From contig NZ_CP024955.1 in assembly GCF_002804065.1 (NCBI RefSeq), positions 868,001-932,000 of the forward strand: a stretch of DNA of 64,000 bases, given 5' to 3'. The stretch is from Kyrpidia spormannii. Lineage in GTDB: Bacteria; Bacillota; Bacilli; Kyrpidiales; Kyrpidiaceae. Position 1 is the first letter of the stretch. Every line of letters starts with the position of its first letter. This document shows, piece by piece, positions 29,974 to 38,399 of this stretch. Under the pieces are notes generated by a model. It was given only the letters and a program-made list of their open reading frames with translations. It was not told where the DNA came from and ran no database searches. The position numbers and the translations under genes are program-made.

Positions 29974-31107
29974 ATGGTTTTCTCCATCAGCACCGATGAA
30001 TTGTATCGACGAATCGAACAGGGAGAACCGATATTTATCCTGGATGTTCGGAATACTGATGAATATTCAAACTGGAAAATCGAAGGTCGCAATGTACAAT
30101 CCATCAATGTTCCCTACTTTGACTTCATGGAAGATGAAGACAAAGCGGTCTCCCAGGTTCCAAAGGACAAGGATCTCGTGGTGATCTGCGCTCATCAAGG
30201 ATCCTCCGCCTATGTGGCGGACGTCCTCGACCGCCGGGGATACCGGGCTGTATACGTGCAGGGAGGCATGGCGGCCTGGGGGAATACCTATCACGTCGTG
30301 CCGGTGGTGGAAGAACCGGATTGGACACTTTTGCAGATTAATCGGGTTGGCAAAGGCTGTCTGTCCTATTTCATGTTCTCGAAAGGCGAGGCGGTGGTGG
30401 TGGAGCCACTGCGCAATGTTAATCTTTACACCGAGTTGGCAGAGAAATACGGAGTAACGATCCGGCATATTCTGGATTCCCATATGCACGCCGATCACAT
30501 TTCCACCGGCCCGGAGCTGGCGGCTCGAACCGGGGCGACGTATTACCTGAACTCTTCCGAAGGCTCGAAGGTCCGTTTTGAGCCCCTCGAGAAATATGAA
30601 AAATTGCAATCCGGAAATATCGAAGTGGAGGTCTTGGTGGTGAAAACGCCGGGGCACACCCCGGGAAGCCTCTCCTTCTTTGTCAACCAGAAATATCTCC
30701 TGTCCGGGGATACGATCTTTGTCGGCGGACTCGGGCGGCCAGATTTGGGCGGCAAGGCCCGGGAATGGGCGGAAGATCTTTATGATACGGTATTCGGCAA
30801 GGTGGCGGCGCTTGCCGATGATGTGATCGTCTTGCCTTCCCATTACGCGAGCTTTGCCGAACTGAACGACAAAGGGGTCGTGGCCGACACCCTCGGCAAT
30901 ATCCGGAGCCGAAACGAAATTATGCACTTGGCCGACCGCCAGCGTTTCATTGAAACGGTGGTGGAGTCGGACAGTGCCCTGAAACCGCCGAATTATCTGG
31001 ACGTCCTCGCCATTAACCGGGGGGACTTCCAGGTTGACGCGGCCCGGGCCGACGAACTGGAGATGGGTCCCAATCGGTGTGCAGCTCATCACGCCGCCGC
31101 TTCTTGA
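29974..31107 (+). CDS. Rhodanese-metallo-beta-lactamase fusion (persulfide dioxygenase-like)
   Basis: A two-domain protein of about 377 residues. Residues 1-105 are a rhodanese with active-site VVICAHQGSSAYVADVL. Residues 120-350 are a metallo-beta-lactamase fold with SHMHADHISTGPELA (the HxHxDH metal motif), VVKTPGHTPGS and LSGDTIFVGGLGRPDL, as in ETHE1/CstB-type persulfide dioxygenases. Here the rhodanese comes first, opposite to CstB. It probably oxidises glutathione-like or low-molecular-weight persulfides to sulfite. The ATG at 29974 has gggaggg upstream. It is divergent from the TusA-SQR genes and ends with a strong terminator. Confidence 0.9.
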   Translation: MVFSISTDELYRRIEQGEPIFILDVRNTDEYSNWKIEGRNVQSINVPYFDFMEDEDKAVSQVPKDKDLVVICAHQGSSAYVADVLDRRGYRAVYVQGGMAAWGNTYHVVPVVEEPDWTLLQINRVGKGCLSYFMFSKGEAVVVEPLRNVNLYTELAEKYGVTIRHILDSHMHADHISTGPELAARTGATYYLNSSEGSKVRFEPLEKYEKLQSGNIEVEVLVVKTPGHTPGSLSFFVNQKYLLSGDTIFVGGLGRPDLGGKAREWAEDLYDTVFGKVAALADDVIVLPSHYASFAELNDKGVVADTLGNIRSRNEIMHLADRQRFIETVVESDSALKPPNYLDVLAINRGDFQVDAARADELEMGPNRCAAHHAAAS

Positions 31108-31202
31108 CCGGTTTCTTCCCCGGGCCTGCCGGCCCGGGTCCGGGGGACAAGGAAACCTGCGGGAAGTTTGTCATTCCCTCGGCCGCAAGGCGGGCCGAGC
31201 TC

Positions 31203-31246
31203 AAAAGAGTGCAGAGCAGAAAGTTTTTCTGCCTTGCACTCTTTTT
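31203..31246 (+). terminator. Intrinsic terminator after rhodanese-MBL gene
   Basis: An 11-bp stem aaaagagtgca/tgcactctttt with an inner gcagaaa/tttctgc pairing and T-rich 3' side. It separates the sulfur gene from the two-component genes. Confidence 0.88.
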
Positions 31247-31290
31247 GTATGCTGGGCACAATGGGGATGAAGGGCAGAGGAGGGCAGAGG

Positions 31291-32295
31291 ATGGCAGAAG
31301 AGCCGTTTCGCGCATTGGTGGACGGCATGAAAGAAGGCGTTATCGTCATGGATCGGGATCGCACGATTCACTACATGAACCCAGCCGCCGAGGTGTTGAC
31401 GGGATGGCGGGTTGGAGAGCGGGCTCCGTATTGCGCCTATTGTACGGCGCGGTCGGTGCTGCCCGGGGAGGAGCGATGTCTGCTTGCCCAGAACCAGTCC
31501 CTCCCATATTTTGAGTCGGAAATGGCCGTCTACCGAGGGAAACACCGGTCTTTTCAGATGAGTTTGGCGCCGATGTCCGATCCGGGGGAAGAAGGCCGGC
31601 TGGTTCTTCTGATCCGCACGGTCTTGCCCAAAGAGGAGGATCACAAGTGGAGGCTTTCCCAGCTGTTACTCCGGGAGACGATTGCAGCCCAGGAAGCAGA
31701 GAGGCGACGCATTGCCCGGGAGCTGCACGACAACGTTTCACAAAAGCTGTTTAGCGCCTACCTGGCGACTCACGGCATCCGAATGCGGCTCACGGACCCA
31801 GAGCTGGCCGAGTACTGCCGTAACGTGGCGGAAACCCTCCAGGAAGTCATGGAAGACGTCAAAGCCGTGTCCCGAAGCCTGCACCCCGCTACGTTGGATC
31901 TGCTGGGGATCGTACCCACAGTCCGGGCCTTCTGCCGTCAATGGTCGAGTCACACTTTGCGATGCGATTTTGACACCAATATCCCGGACGATCGGCGGTA
32001 TGCCCCGGACCTTGAACTGAATGTGTATCGAATCATTCAGGAGGCAACGGTGAATGCGGTGAAACACGCCGATTGTACCAAACTGGATGTGAAACTGATG
32101 GAAGATGACCACCGGCTTCTCGTGCAGGTGACGGACAATGGCAAGGGTTTGAGGCTGCCCGCCAAGGAAGGCCTCGGTATTCGCCATATGCGGGAGCGGG
32201 CCCAGGTATTGGGCGGGGTATTCTGTCTGACCTCCGAACTGGGGCGAGGAACGACGGTGCAATGTACAGTGCCTCTCAGGGGGGATGGATGGTGA
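31291..32295 (+). CDS. Sensor histidine kinase with PAS domain (NarL-system type)
   Basis: A soluble kinase of about 334 residues. A PAS domain (about 5-115) is followed by a HisKA_3 box with the phospho-histidine in RRRIARELHDNVSQKLFS, and a HATPase domain with NAVKHADCTKL and GKGLRLPAKEGLGIRHM. There are no membrane segments. The PAS has three cysteines in PYCAYCTARSVLPGEERC, which could bind an Fe-S cluster or sense redox as in NreB/AirS. The ATG at 31291 has agaggagg. It overlaps the regulator gene. Confidence 0.9.
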   Translation: MAEEPFRALVDGMKEGVIVMDRDRTIHYMNPAAEVLTGWRVGERAPYCAYCTARSVLPGEERCLLAQNQSLPYFESEMAVYRGKHRSFQMSLAPMSDPGEEGRLVLLIRTVLPKEEDHKWRLSQLLLRETIAAQEAERRRIARELHDNVSQKLFSAYLATHGIRMRLTDPELAEYCRNVAETLQEVMEDVKAVSRSLHPATLDLLGIVPTVRAFCRQWSSHTLRCDFDTNIPDDRRYAPDLELNVYRIIQEATVNAVKHADCTKLDVKLMEDDHRLLVQVTDNGKGLRLPAKEGLGIRHMRERAQVLGGVFCLTSELGRGTTVQCTVPLRGDGW

Positions 32296-32960
32296 GTGAG
32301 CGGCGGATCCGGGTACTCATTGTCGACGACCATTCCATTGTACGCCGGGGCATCGCGTTCATGTTGTCCACCCAGCCGGACATGGAGGTGGTGGGCGAGG
32401 CGGCGGACGGCCGGGAGGCAGTCCAGAAGGTGTTGGCGTTAAAGCCTCACGTGGTTCTGATGGATCTTTCCATGCCCCAGGGTTTGGACGGGATCGCGGC
32501 CACCGAGGAGATCAAAGATCAGTTTCCCGAGGTCAAAGTGATCGTTTTAACGATGTATGACGAAGACGTGTACCTTTGCCGGTTGTTGCGCAACGGGGTG
32601 GAAGGCTTCCTCCTGAAACAAACCGCCGGGGAAAATCTGATTCAAGCGATCCGCCAAGTGATGAACGGTGATTATTGGTTTGAGAGCGAATTGCCGAAAG
32701 AGATCGTGGACGAGATGAAACAGCGCCCCGAGCCGGAGAACTGCGACGAGGACGCCGTCATCCTGACGGAGCGGGAGCGGGAGGTGCTGGTGTTTCTCGC
32801 CCGGGGGTATCAAAACCGGGAAGTGGCCAAGGAACTGAACATCAGTGTGAAAACGGTGGAAAACCATAAAGCAAACATGATGCGCAAGCTGGGCGTCTCC
32901 ACGGTGCGGGAAGTGATCGAATACGGCCGCCGGAATCGGCTGCTCGATCTATACCGATGA
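32289..32960 (+). CDS. Response regulator, NarL/LuxR family
   Basis: A regulator of about 223 residues. The receiver domain begins RVLIVDDHSIVRRGI and has the phospho-Asp in HVVLMDLSMPQGLDG. The C-terminal HTH is LTEREREVLVFLARGYQNRE and VKTVENHKANMMRKLGV. It is the cognate partner of the kinase, whose stop overlaps its start by 7 bases. Targets are unknown; the adjacent sulfur genes are candidates. Confidence 0.94.
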   Translation: MVSERRIRVLIVDDHSIVRRGIAFMLSTQPDMEVVGEAADGREAVQKVLALKPHVVLMDLSMPQGLDGIAATEEIKDQFPEVKVIVLTMYDEDVYLCRLLRNGVEGFLLKQTAGENLIQAIRQVMNGDYWFESELPKEIVDEMKQRPEPENCDEDAVILTEREREVLVFLARGYQNREVAKELNISVKTVENHKANMMRKLGVSTVREVIEYGRRNRLLDLYR

Positions 32961-33477
32961 AGGAGGTTCGTAGATTCCGAACTGCTCCCAAAGATCCTCC
33001 ATCTCGTGCAGAATTTCCGCTGTCTGTTTGGATAGGCGATTTGACACAGCGCGGAGTAATCCCGTCAGAAAGGATAGGGGCGCGACGAAAGAGTCCATGT
33101 GGGAGGGAATGCCTGTGGGCGTGAAAAAAGACTCGTCGGCCAGAGGCGCGAGGGGAGACGAAGGATAATCCGTTATCGCCATGATCCACGTTCCTCTTTT
33201 TTTTGCGTACCGCAGGTGTTCCACCGTCCAGTGGGCGTAACGGGAGAACCCAATGCCCACCATCACATCACCAGGTCCAAAGCGCTGTAAAAGGTCGATC
33301 ATTCGCGGGTCTCCAGTAAATAACACCACGTCTTTTCCCAAAAGATGAAGGTAAAATTGCAAGAATTGCCCAAGGGAAACGGTGCTCCGAGCGCAGACGA
33401 TTCCAATCCGCGAGGCGGAGATCAGCCGTTCCCTGGCCCGAAAAAAGGTTTCTACGTCCAACCTTTCGATCATTAGA
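32949..33477 (-). pseudogene. RpiR/MurR-type regulator remnant (SIS domain only)
   Basis: The 174 readable residues form a SIS sugar-phosphate-binding domain (from ARERLISASRIGIVCARST through GDVMVGIGFSRYAHWTVEHL). The N-terminal HTH of about 100 residues that the family carries is missing. Its 5' break coincides with the break of the divergent symporter remnant that begins at 33478. No ribosome site precedes the ATG at 33473. Its stop overlaps the response regulator end by 12 bases. It is probably non-functional as a regulator. Confidence 0.75.
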
Positions 33478-34311
33478 GCGATGTTCTGGGCACTTATCTT
33501 CTTCTGTGTGATGTTTGGGATTGCCCTGGTGGGCTTGGGGGAACGGGGCCGTCCGTTTGTCAGTCTTATGGAAATCGTATCTCAAGCTTCGTTCCGCTTG
33601 GTCAACCTGGTGATGACCGTGGCGCCCATCGGCGTGTTTGCCCTGATGGCGGCTACCATCGGAACTTACGGGGTACAGTTGGTGATCCCCCTGTTGCGGC
33701 TGATCGGAACGGCCTATGTGGCGCTGGCCATTGTGGTGTTTGTGATTTTTCCGATCGTTGCGTGGTTTTTGCGAATCCGTATCATTGAAGTCTACAAAAT
33801 GGTTTGGGATCTCATGATCATCGGGGCGTCGACCGGCAGCACAGAAACCGTGGTGCCGCAGTTGATGGATCGACTGGAGCGATTTGGTGCGCCCAAGTCC
33901 ATTACTTCTTTTGTCATCCCGGCGGGATTGCCGCTCAATTCTGATGGGACGACTCTATATCTCACGATCGCTGCACCTGTTATCGCTCAGTTGTTCGGAA
34001 TTCATATGACGTTTTGGCATCAGGTGATGATGATCTTGTTCTTCATCGTGACCAGTAAAGGGGTGGCCGCGGTTCCCTCGTCGTCCATGGTGATTTTGTT
34101 GGCTACGGCGACGGCGGTGGGTTTGCCCGCAGAAGGGGTGGCGCTGATCCTAGGGGTCGATCGGGTGATCGACATGGCGCGGACGGCGGTGAATGTCATG
34201 GGCCATGTTTTTTCCTCGACGGTGGTGGCTCGTTGGGAAGGCGTGTTTGGGCAGAAGGATCCGGAAGTCACGGTGCAGTCGAGCACCCGGGAAGAAGCAG
34301 AGCCCGTGTAA
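33478..34311 (+). pseudogene. Dicarboxylate/amino acid:cation symporter (DAACS) remnant
   Basis: The readable part, about 277 residues, matches the C-terminal two-thirds of DctA/GltP transporters. It has VMTVAPIGVFALMAAT, the STGSTETVVPQLMDRLERFG hairpin, FVIPAGLPLNSDGTTLYL, TSKGVAAVP and LGVDRVIDMARTAVNVMG. The family is about 420 residues, so the first 140-150 residues (three to four helices) are gone. The frame runs upstream into antisense of the RpiR remnant, showing a rearranged junction near 33478. Confidence 0.78.
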
Positions 34312-34330
34312 GGGTGGCTTTGGAGAGGGA

Positions 34331-35465
34331 TTAACTCTGGTGCTGTCGAGCAGGTTTCTTGTTTCGATGTCGACGGGACCATAAGGTTGTCCCGCCTGTG
34401 TAGAGTAAAAATAGCCCAGCGACGATCCAAAAGAGTGCGTCTGGGCCGAATATACTCATGACGAAGGTTCCGCCCATGGGCCCGGCGACCATACCGGCGC
34501 CAAAATGGATAACGGCCAACCGATTGGCCCGTGGGAGCTCCCGCCCGTCGACTAGATCCTGAAGGTATGCCAGGCTCAGGCTGAACAGCGAGCCGGCGGC
34601 GGCTCCGGCCAGACCGAACCCCAGGGAGAAACCCGCTGTTGAAGACGCGTAGGCGGTGGTGATCAGCAGGGCGGCGCCAACGGCGCTGCAAACGATGAGA
34701 GTCTTTCCGCGGCCGAACCGGTCGCTCCACCACCCGAGAGGCATTTGAAAGATCAAGCTACCGATCACGAACAACGACAGCGCCAAAGAGACCCCGGATA
34801 AGCTCCATCCCCGGGAGGCTGCATACAACGGGAGACCCGCGTTAAAAGCCGATTCCATAAATCCGAACGCAAAGGGCAAGGCCAAGGCGGGAAGGGCTGA
34901 GCGATACAGGCCCGGCACCCCACACAATCGGGTACGCCCGCTCATCAAGGACGGTTCATGGGGGAGTGGATCCGGACGCACATCTTGGATGCGGAGGATG
35001 GGTACTCCAGCTGCCAACAGTACGCCAGCGGCGAACAAAAAAGGGACGGGTTCTCCCCACAGGAGGGTGTTGACCCCGAGGGGCCCCACGGCGAACCCAA
35101 CTCCCGTGGAGAACCCGTACAGTGCCATCTGCCTCCCCCTGCGGGCGGGATCCGCCAAAAGTCCTAACCAAGTTTGGGTGCCGTAATGGACAGCTCCAAG
35201 CGCCGTCCCCAAAACAAACCGCAGAACCAACCAAACTGAAGCCTCTTGGAACGTCGGAAACAAGAGGGCAGACAGTGCGGCGGCCCCGAGGCCGGCGCAC
35301 ACCGTCATCCGAAATCCGATCCGGCGGGCCACTCGCTCCATGAACAGCATGGAAAAGAGCAACCCGGCATAAATGGTGACCGTGGCTGCCGCCCCTGTCG
35401 CAGTTCCTCGGGCTGCTTCCAGAGCGTTGCCAGTGCCCTGTGGATCTAGAGCGGCCAGTAGGGGG
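34331..35465 (-). pseudogene. MFS transporter, C-terminal part (split by IS607 element)
   Basis: About 377 residues of a major facilitator protein starting within TM1 (PLLAALDPQG) and including FMERVARRIGFRM (loop 2-3 motif), GWWSDRFGRGKTL in the second half, and a basic tail. It is joined in sequence to the insertion at 35464-35465. When joined to the N-terminal piece at 37593-37719 the frame is restored and gives a 419-residue protein of normal MFS length. An in-frame TTG at 35362 might yield a truncated product, unlikely to be active. Confidence 0.85.
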
Positions 35466-35532
35466 CTCGCAACTGCTCACATAAACCTTAATGAAGATTG
35501 ATATTCCTCATCATTTTGTGTAATATTATCTC

Positions 35533-36174
35533 ATGAAGGTTTCCATTGGTAGAGCCGCCAAAGAGTTGGGAGTTGCCCCGGAGACCCTTCGCCGCTGGGA
35601 AGCGGAAGGGAAAATCCGGGTGGAGCGGACACCCGGAGGTCACCGTCGGTATGACCTGGCCAGTCTTCGCGGATGGGCCCGCAAGGAACCGGAACCGAAA
35701 GAGCGGATCACTCTCGCCTATGCCCGGGTCTCCAGTCACGACCAGAAGGGGGATTTGGAACGGCAAGTGGAGTTGCTGGAGACGTTCTGCGCCGCAAACG
35801 GGTGGCGGTTTGAGGTGGTCCGCGACTTGGGTTCCGGGCTCAACTACAACAAAAGGGGCCTGCGGGAACTCATTCGCCGGATCTGTTCCGGGGAGGTGGG
35901 CCGGTTGGTGGTCACCCACAAGGACCGCCTGCTTCGGTTCGGGTCGGAGTTGGTCTTCTCCTTGTGCGAGCATTTCGGAACGGAGGTGGTCATCATCAAT
36001 GCCTCGGAAGAGGCGACCTTCGAGGAAGAGTTGGTGCAGGACGTGCTGGAGATCATCACGGTGTTTTCGGCCCGGCTGTACGGGAGCCGGAGCCGGAAGA
36101 ACCGGGACATCCTGAAGACGTTGAAGGAGGCAGCCGATGCGATTTGCCCTGAAAATGCGCCTGGAAGTGGGTGA
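35533..36174 (+). CDS. tnpA: IS607-type serine recombinase TnpA
   Basis: A 213-residue transposase. The N-terminal MerR-like HTH is GRAAKELGVAPETLRRWEAE with the wing GGHRRYD. The serine recombinase catalytic domain has the nucleophile S67 in AYARVSSHDQKGDLERQ and the helper arginine region THKDRLLRFGSELV. The order HTH first, catalytic domain second is the IS607 hallmark. It ends inside the tnpB start (38-base overlap). All main catalytic residues look intact. Confidence 0.95.
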   Translation: MKVSIGRAAKELGVAPETLRRWEAEGKIRVERTPGGHRRYDLASLRGWARKEPEPKERITLAYARVSSHDQKGDLERQVELLETFCAANGWRFEVVRDLGSGLNYNKRGLRELIRRICSGEVGRLVVTHKDRLLRFGSELVFSLCEHFGTEVVIINASEEATFEEELVQDVLEIITVFSARLYGSRSRKNRDILKTLKEAADAICPENAPGSG

Positions 36175-37498
36175 ACACACCGCGGCGGTGCTGGACGGGC
36201 AGTCGCGGATCGCCAACTGGCTGTACAATCACCTGCTCGAAGAGGCGAACACCTTGCGGGAGAAGTTCCGGAGCACCCAGGCCCCGGAAGCGGCCAGGGT
36301 GCTGTACACCAAGCGGGGCCTGCGCAACCGGATTCCGATGCTGAAGAAGGAATATCCGTTCCTGCGGACGGTGTATTCGTCGGTGCTGAAGAACGCGGCC
36401 CTGCGGCTGAGCGGAGCGATCCGGAAATACCAGAAGGCCCGTCGCGAAAAGGGGGCGAAGAAGGTCGGCTGGCCGAAGTTCCGGTCGTGGAAGCGGGAGT
36501 GGTTTTCGTTGCAATACGACGAGCCCTGGAAGGGCTTCGGACTGGAGTACGGGACTTTGCGGTTATCCCTGGGGAAAGTCCTGGACGAAAAGACAGGCAA
36601 GGAGAAGCAAGCCCAGGTGACCGCCCGTCTGGCGGAACCCTTGCCCGATTGGTTCGAACCGGGAATGGTTCGCCAGCTTCGGATCGTCAAGGAAGGGAAG
36701 CTGTTCTACGCGGTGTTCACGGTGGAGAGGCCTGTACCGGCCCGGCGGCCTGTGGGACGGGTGATCGCGATTGACCCGAACCACAAGAACCTGGGCTACG
36801 GAGTGGGGACCGACGGGGTGGCGACGGAAATCCAAAACCCGTGGTTTCTCAAGATTCTGGACCGGCGGATTGACGAGGTAAAGTCTCTTCGGGACCGGTG
36901 CAAGAGGAAGTCGGTTCGGGTGGTACGGGAAGACGGATCGGAGGTGTGGTTGCCGTCGCGAAGGTGGAAGAAGCTGAACGAGCGGCTGGAAGAGCTGTGG
37001 CGGGTGCGCCGAGAGCAGACGAAGGTGTACCTGTGGACGGTGGCCAACCGGTTGTACCGGGAGTATGACGGGGTGTATGTGGGGAATTACACGCCGCACG
37101 GCGGGGGGATCAGCACAGGAATGCGCCGGGCGATGAACAACCAGTCGCTTATTGGTCGGTTCAAAGAGGCCCTGGAGTGGGTGGCGACCCGGTCGGGCAA
37201 GGTGTACGGGGAGTGGGACGAAGACGGGTCGACCCGGACGTGTTGCCAGTGCCACTACAAAGTGCCGGTCGGGATTCCTCCGGAGGTTCGGGAGTGGACC
37301 TGTCCGGAGTGCGGGACGTACCACATCCGGGACGAGAATTCATCGATCAACGGGCTTAAGCAAGTGCTTGAAAAGCTAGAGGTGCCTGGCTCGGGCCGTC
37401 TGGGAGGCAAGATTGCCGTATGCACCAGGCGGGCTTGGCGGTTCGACGGTCTAGGGATCCAAGAGATTTCGGGGGCCGCCGGCGGGCGGGTGAGTTGA
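36137..37498 (+). CDS. tnpB: TnpB RNA-guided nuclease-family protein of IS607 element
   Basis: A 453-residue TnpB. The RuvC-I aspartate is D213 in VIAIDPNHKNLGYGV. The zinc finger has CCQCHYKV and CPECGTYHI, and RuvC-III has D399 in RDENSSINGL. Where the RuvC-II glutamate is expected (EDL-type motif) this protein reads VYVGNYTP with N317 and no acidic residue; E344 or E347 in the next helix could substitute. TnpB uses a guide RNA from the element's 3' end to cut empty target sites. Whether this copy can cut is open. Confidence 0.93.
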   Translation: MRFALKMRLEVGEHTAAVLDGQSRIANWLYNHLLEEANTLREKFRSTQAPEAARVLYTKRGLRNRIPMLKKEYPFLRTVYSSVLKNAALRLSGAIRKYQKARREKGAKKVGWPKFRSWKREWFSLQYDEPWKGFGLEYGTLRLSLGKVLDEKTGKEKQAQVTARLAEPLPDWFEPGMVRQLRIVKEGKLFYAVFTVERPVPARRPVGRVIAIDPNHKNLGYGVGTDGVATEIQNPWFLKILDRRIDEVKSLRDRCKRKSVRVVREDGSEVWLPSRRWKKLNERLEELWRVRREQTKVYLWTVANRLYREYDGVYVGNYTPHGGGISTGMRRAMNNQSLIGRFKEALEWVATRSGKVYGEWDEDGSTRTCCQCHYKVPVGIPPEVREWTCPECGTYHIRDENSSINGLKQVLEKLEVPGSGRLGGKIAVCTRRAWRFDGLGIQEISGAAGGRVS

Positions 37499-37592
37499 TC
37501 ACGCCGCCAGCCGCCAAGAAATCAAATGAGGGACATGACAGTCCTGAACCCAGATCCTGCGCAAAAAGAGATTTGTGTAGGTTTGGGAGAGC
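37499..37592 (+). ncRNA. Probable 3' part of TnpB omega (reRNA) scaffold
   Basis: The segment from the tnpB stop to the right end is non-coding and contains short GC stems near 37501-37516. In TnpB systems the guide RNA scaffold covers the tnpB 3' end and the right end, with the guide read from the flank. The guide here would start at about 37593-37595. This is inferred from position; I could not fold it. Confidence 0.4.
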
Positions 37593-37719
37593 GGATGAGC
37601 ATTCCTTGGCTTGTGGTCGCTGCACCCACCGCCGTCGTAATCGACCAGAATGCGCGGTGATTCTGTAAATCGCGGGGATGAGATTCTTTGAGCGGGTCAT
37701 TTCGGATCCGTTTCGACAT
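37593..37719 (-). pseudogene. MFS transporter, N-terminal part (split by IS607 element)
   Basis: It starts at ATG 37719 with caaggagg upstream and codes MSKRIRNDPLKESHP then HRAFWSITTAVGAATTSQGM-LI, the start of TM1, up to the element. Forty-two codons are complete before the break, and the next codon is made from the shared GG and 35462-35464. This confirms that the C-terminal piece at 34331-35465 belongs to the same gene. Confidence 0.85.
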
Positions 37720-38238
37720 GGCTGTCCTCCTTGGAGCGCGTTGAGGTGAGAGAGTTTAATAACATACAAAATCCCACATCCTCAAAAGACGTGGGACCTG
37801 CCTGTCTTTACGGAATTACGATTTGGCTGGATCTTAATTCCATCGATGAAGTTGAATCTCGTTCATTATGCCATGAGATGCATAGATGAAGCAATACTAG
37901 CGAAAAAAGGGGAGCCCCAGGTGAATGTCCCTTCTCCTATGTCTATTACTCATTGAATGTCGCGACCTTTCGCAGAGGACGCAAAGGCCATTGGGCGGTT
38001 GGATGGCTGTGCAGGTGCATCAAGAGGGAGTATCGTTGAATCGGTACGTGCTGCACAAGCTAAGCCCGTGAATATTGGCGTACCACGATGAGAAAAAAAC
38101 TGGGGAAACCGGGGTTTTGTTATCCTCCAAACACACTAGACTCGTGCAATTGCCCCAGGCACAAGGCAGATTGGGAATCACAAGGTTGGAGGCTCTTTTG
38201 CTAAATGAAACAAGGCTTTCGGGGATGTTCACGATGAG
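37720..38238. other. AT-richer intergenic stretch, no gene seen
   Basis: About 520 bases between the MFS start and the tRNA cluster, visibly less GC-rich than its surroundings. It holds a hairpin at 37772-37796 (tcccacatc with gacgtggga, one mismatch). On the minus strand this hairpin is followed by attttgtatgtt, so it could be a leader or terminator element ahead of the MFS gene. A spurious frame at 38020-38268 begins inside tRNA-Lys. No other gene is supported. Confidence 0.45.
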
Positions 38239-38314
38239 TGGTGGGCCGTGAGGGAATCGAACCCCCAACCATCCGATTAAGAGTCGGGTGCTCTACCAAT
38301 TGAGCTAACGGCCC
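38239..38314 (-). tRNA. tRNA-Lys (anticodon CTT)
   Basis: The minus strand folds as a cloverleaf: acceptor gggccgt with acggccc, D-arm tagctcaattggtagagca, anticodon loop ctCTTaa, T-loop ggttcgattcc, discriminator A and encoded CCA. It is last of the three tRNAs in transcription order. Confidence 0.95.
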
Positions 38315-38318
38315 GAGG

Positions 38319-38394
38319 TGGTGACCCTAATGGGATTCGAACCCATGTTACCGCCGTGAGAGGGCGGCGTCCTAAACCACTAGACGATAGGGCC
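38319..38394 (-). tRNA. tRNA-Glu (anticodon CTC)
   Basis: Acceptor ggccctat, D-arm cgtctagtggtttaggacg, anticodon loop ctCTCac, T-loop ggttcgaatcc and encoded CCA. It lies 4 bases before tRNA-Lys. The gene for its charging enzyme, gltX, lies just upstream in the same direction. Confidence 0.94.
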
Positions 38395-38399
38395 GACAA

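Larger units (their letters stand above)
35466..37592 (+). mobile_element. IS607-family insertion sequence (tnpA-tnpB)
   Basis: A 2127-bp element with serine recombinase tnpA and tnpB in overlapping order. Its limits come from the split MFS gene: left flank ends ...agtaggggg (GG 35464-35465) and right flank starts GGatgagc (GG 37593-37594). Removing the element with one GG restores the codons for GMLIPLLAAL exactly. No target duplication or terminal inverted repeat is seen, as expected for IS607. Confidence 0.92.

Noticed and set aside
31118-31137. Perfect GC hairpin cccgggcc/ggcccggg after the rhodanese-MBL gene
   Set aside because: It lacks a T-run and the better terminator is at 31203-31246, so I did not call it as a separate element.
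35340-35362. Start of an apparently complete 343-residue MFS protein at a TTG
   Set aside because: The reading frame and TM1 text continue upstream to the IS607 border, and the missing N-terminus is found at 37593-37719.
38020-38268. Minus-strand frame of 82 codons beginning MGVRFPHGPPL
   Set aside because: Its start lies within the tRNA-Lys gene and the rest has no recognisable domain or ribosome site; this is a common false call next to tRNAs.
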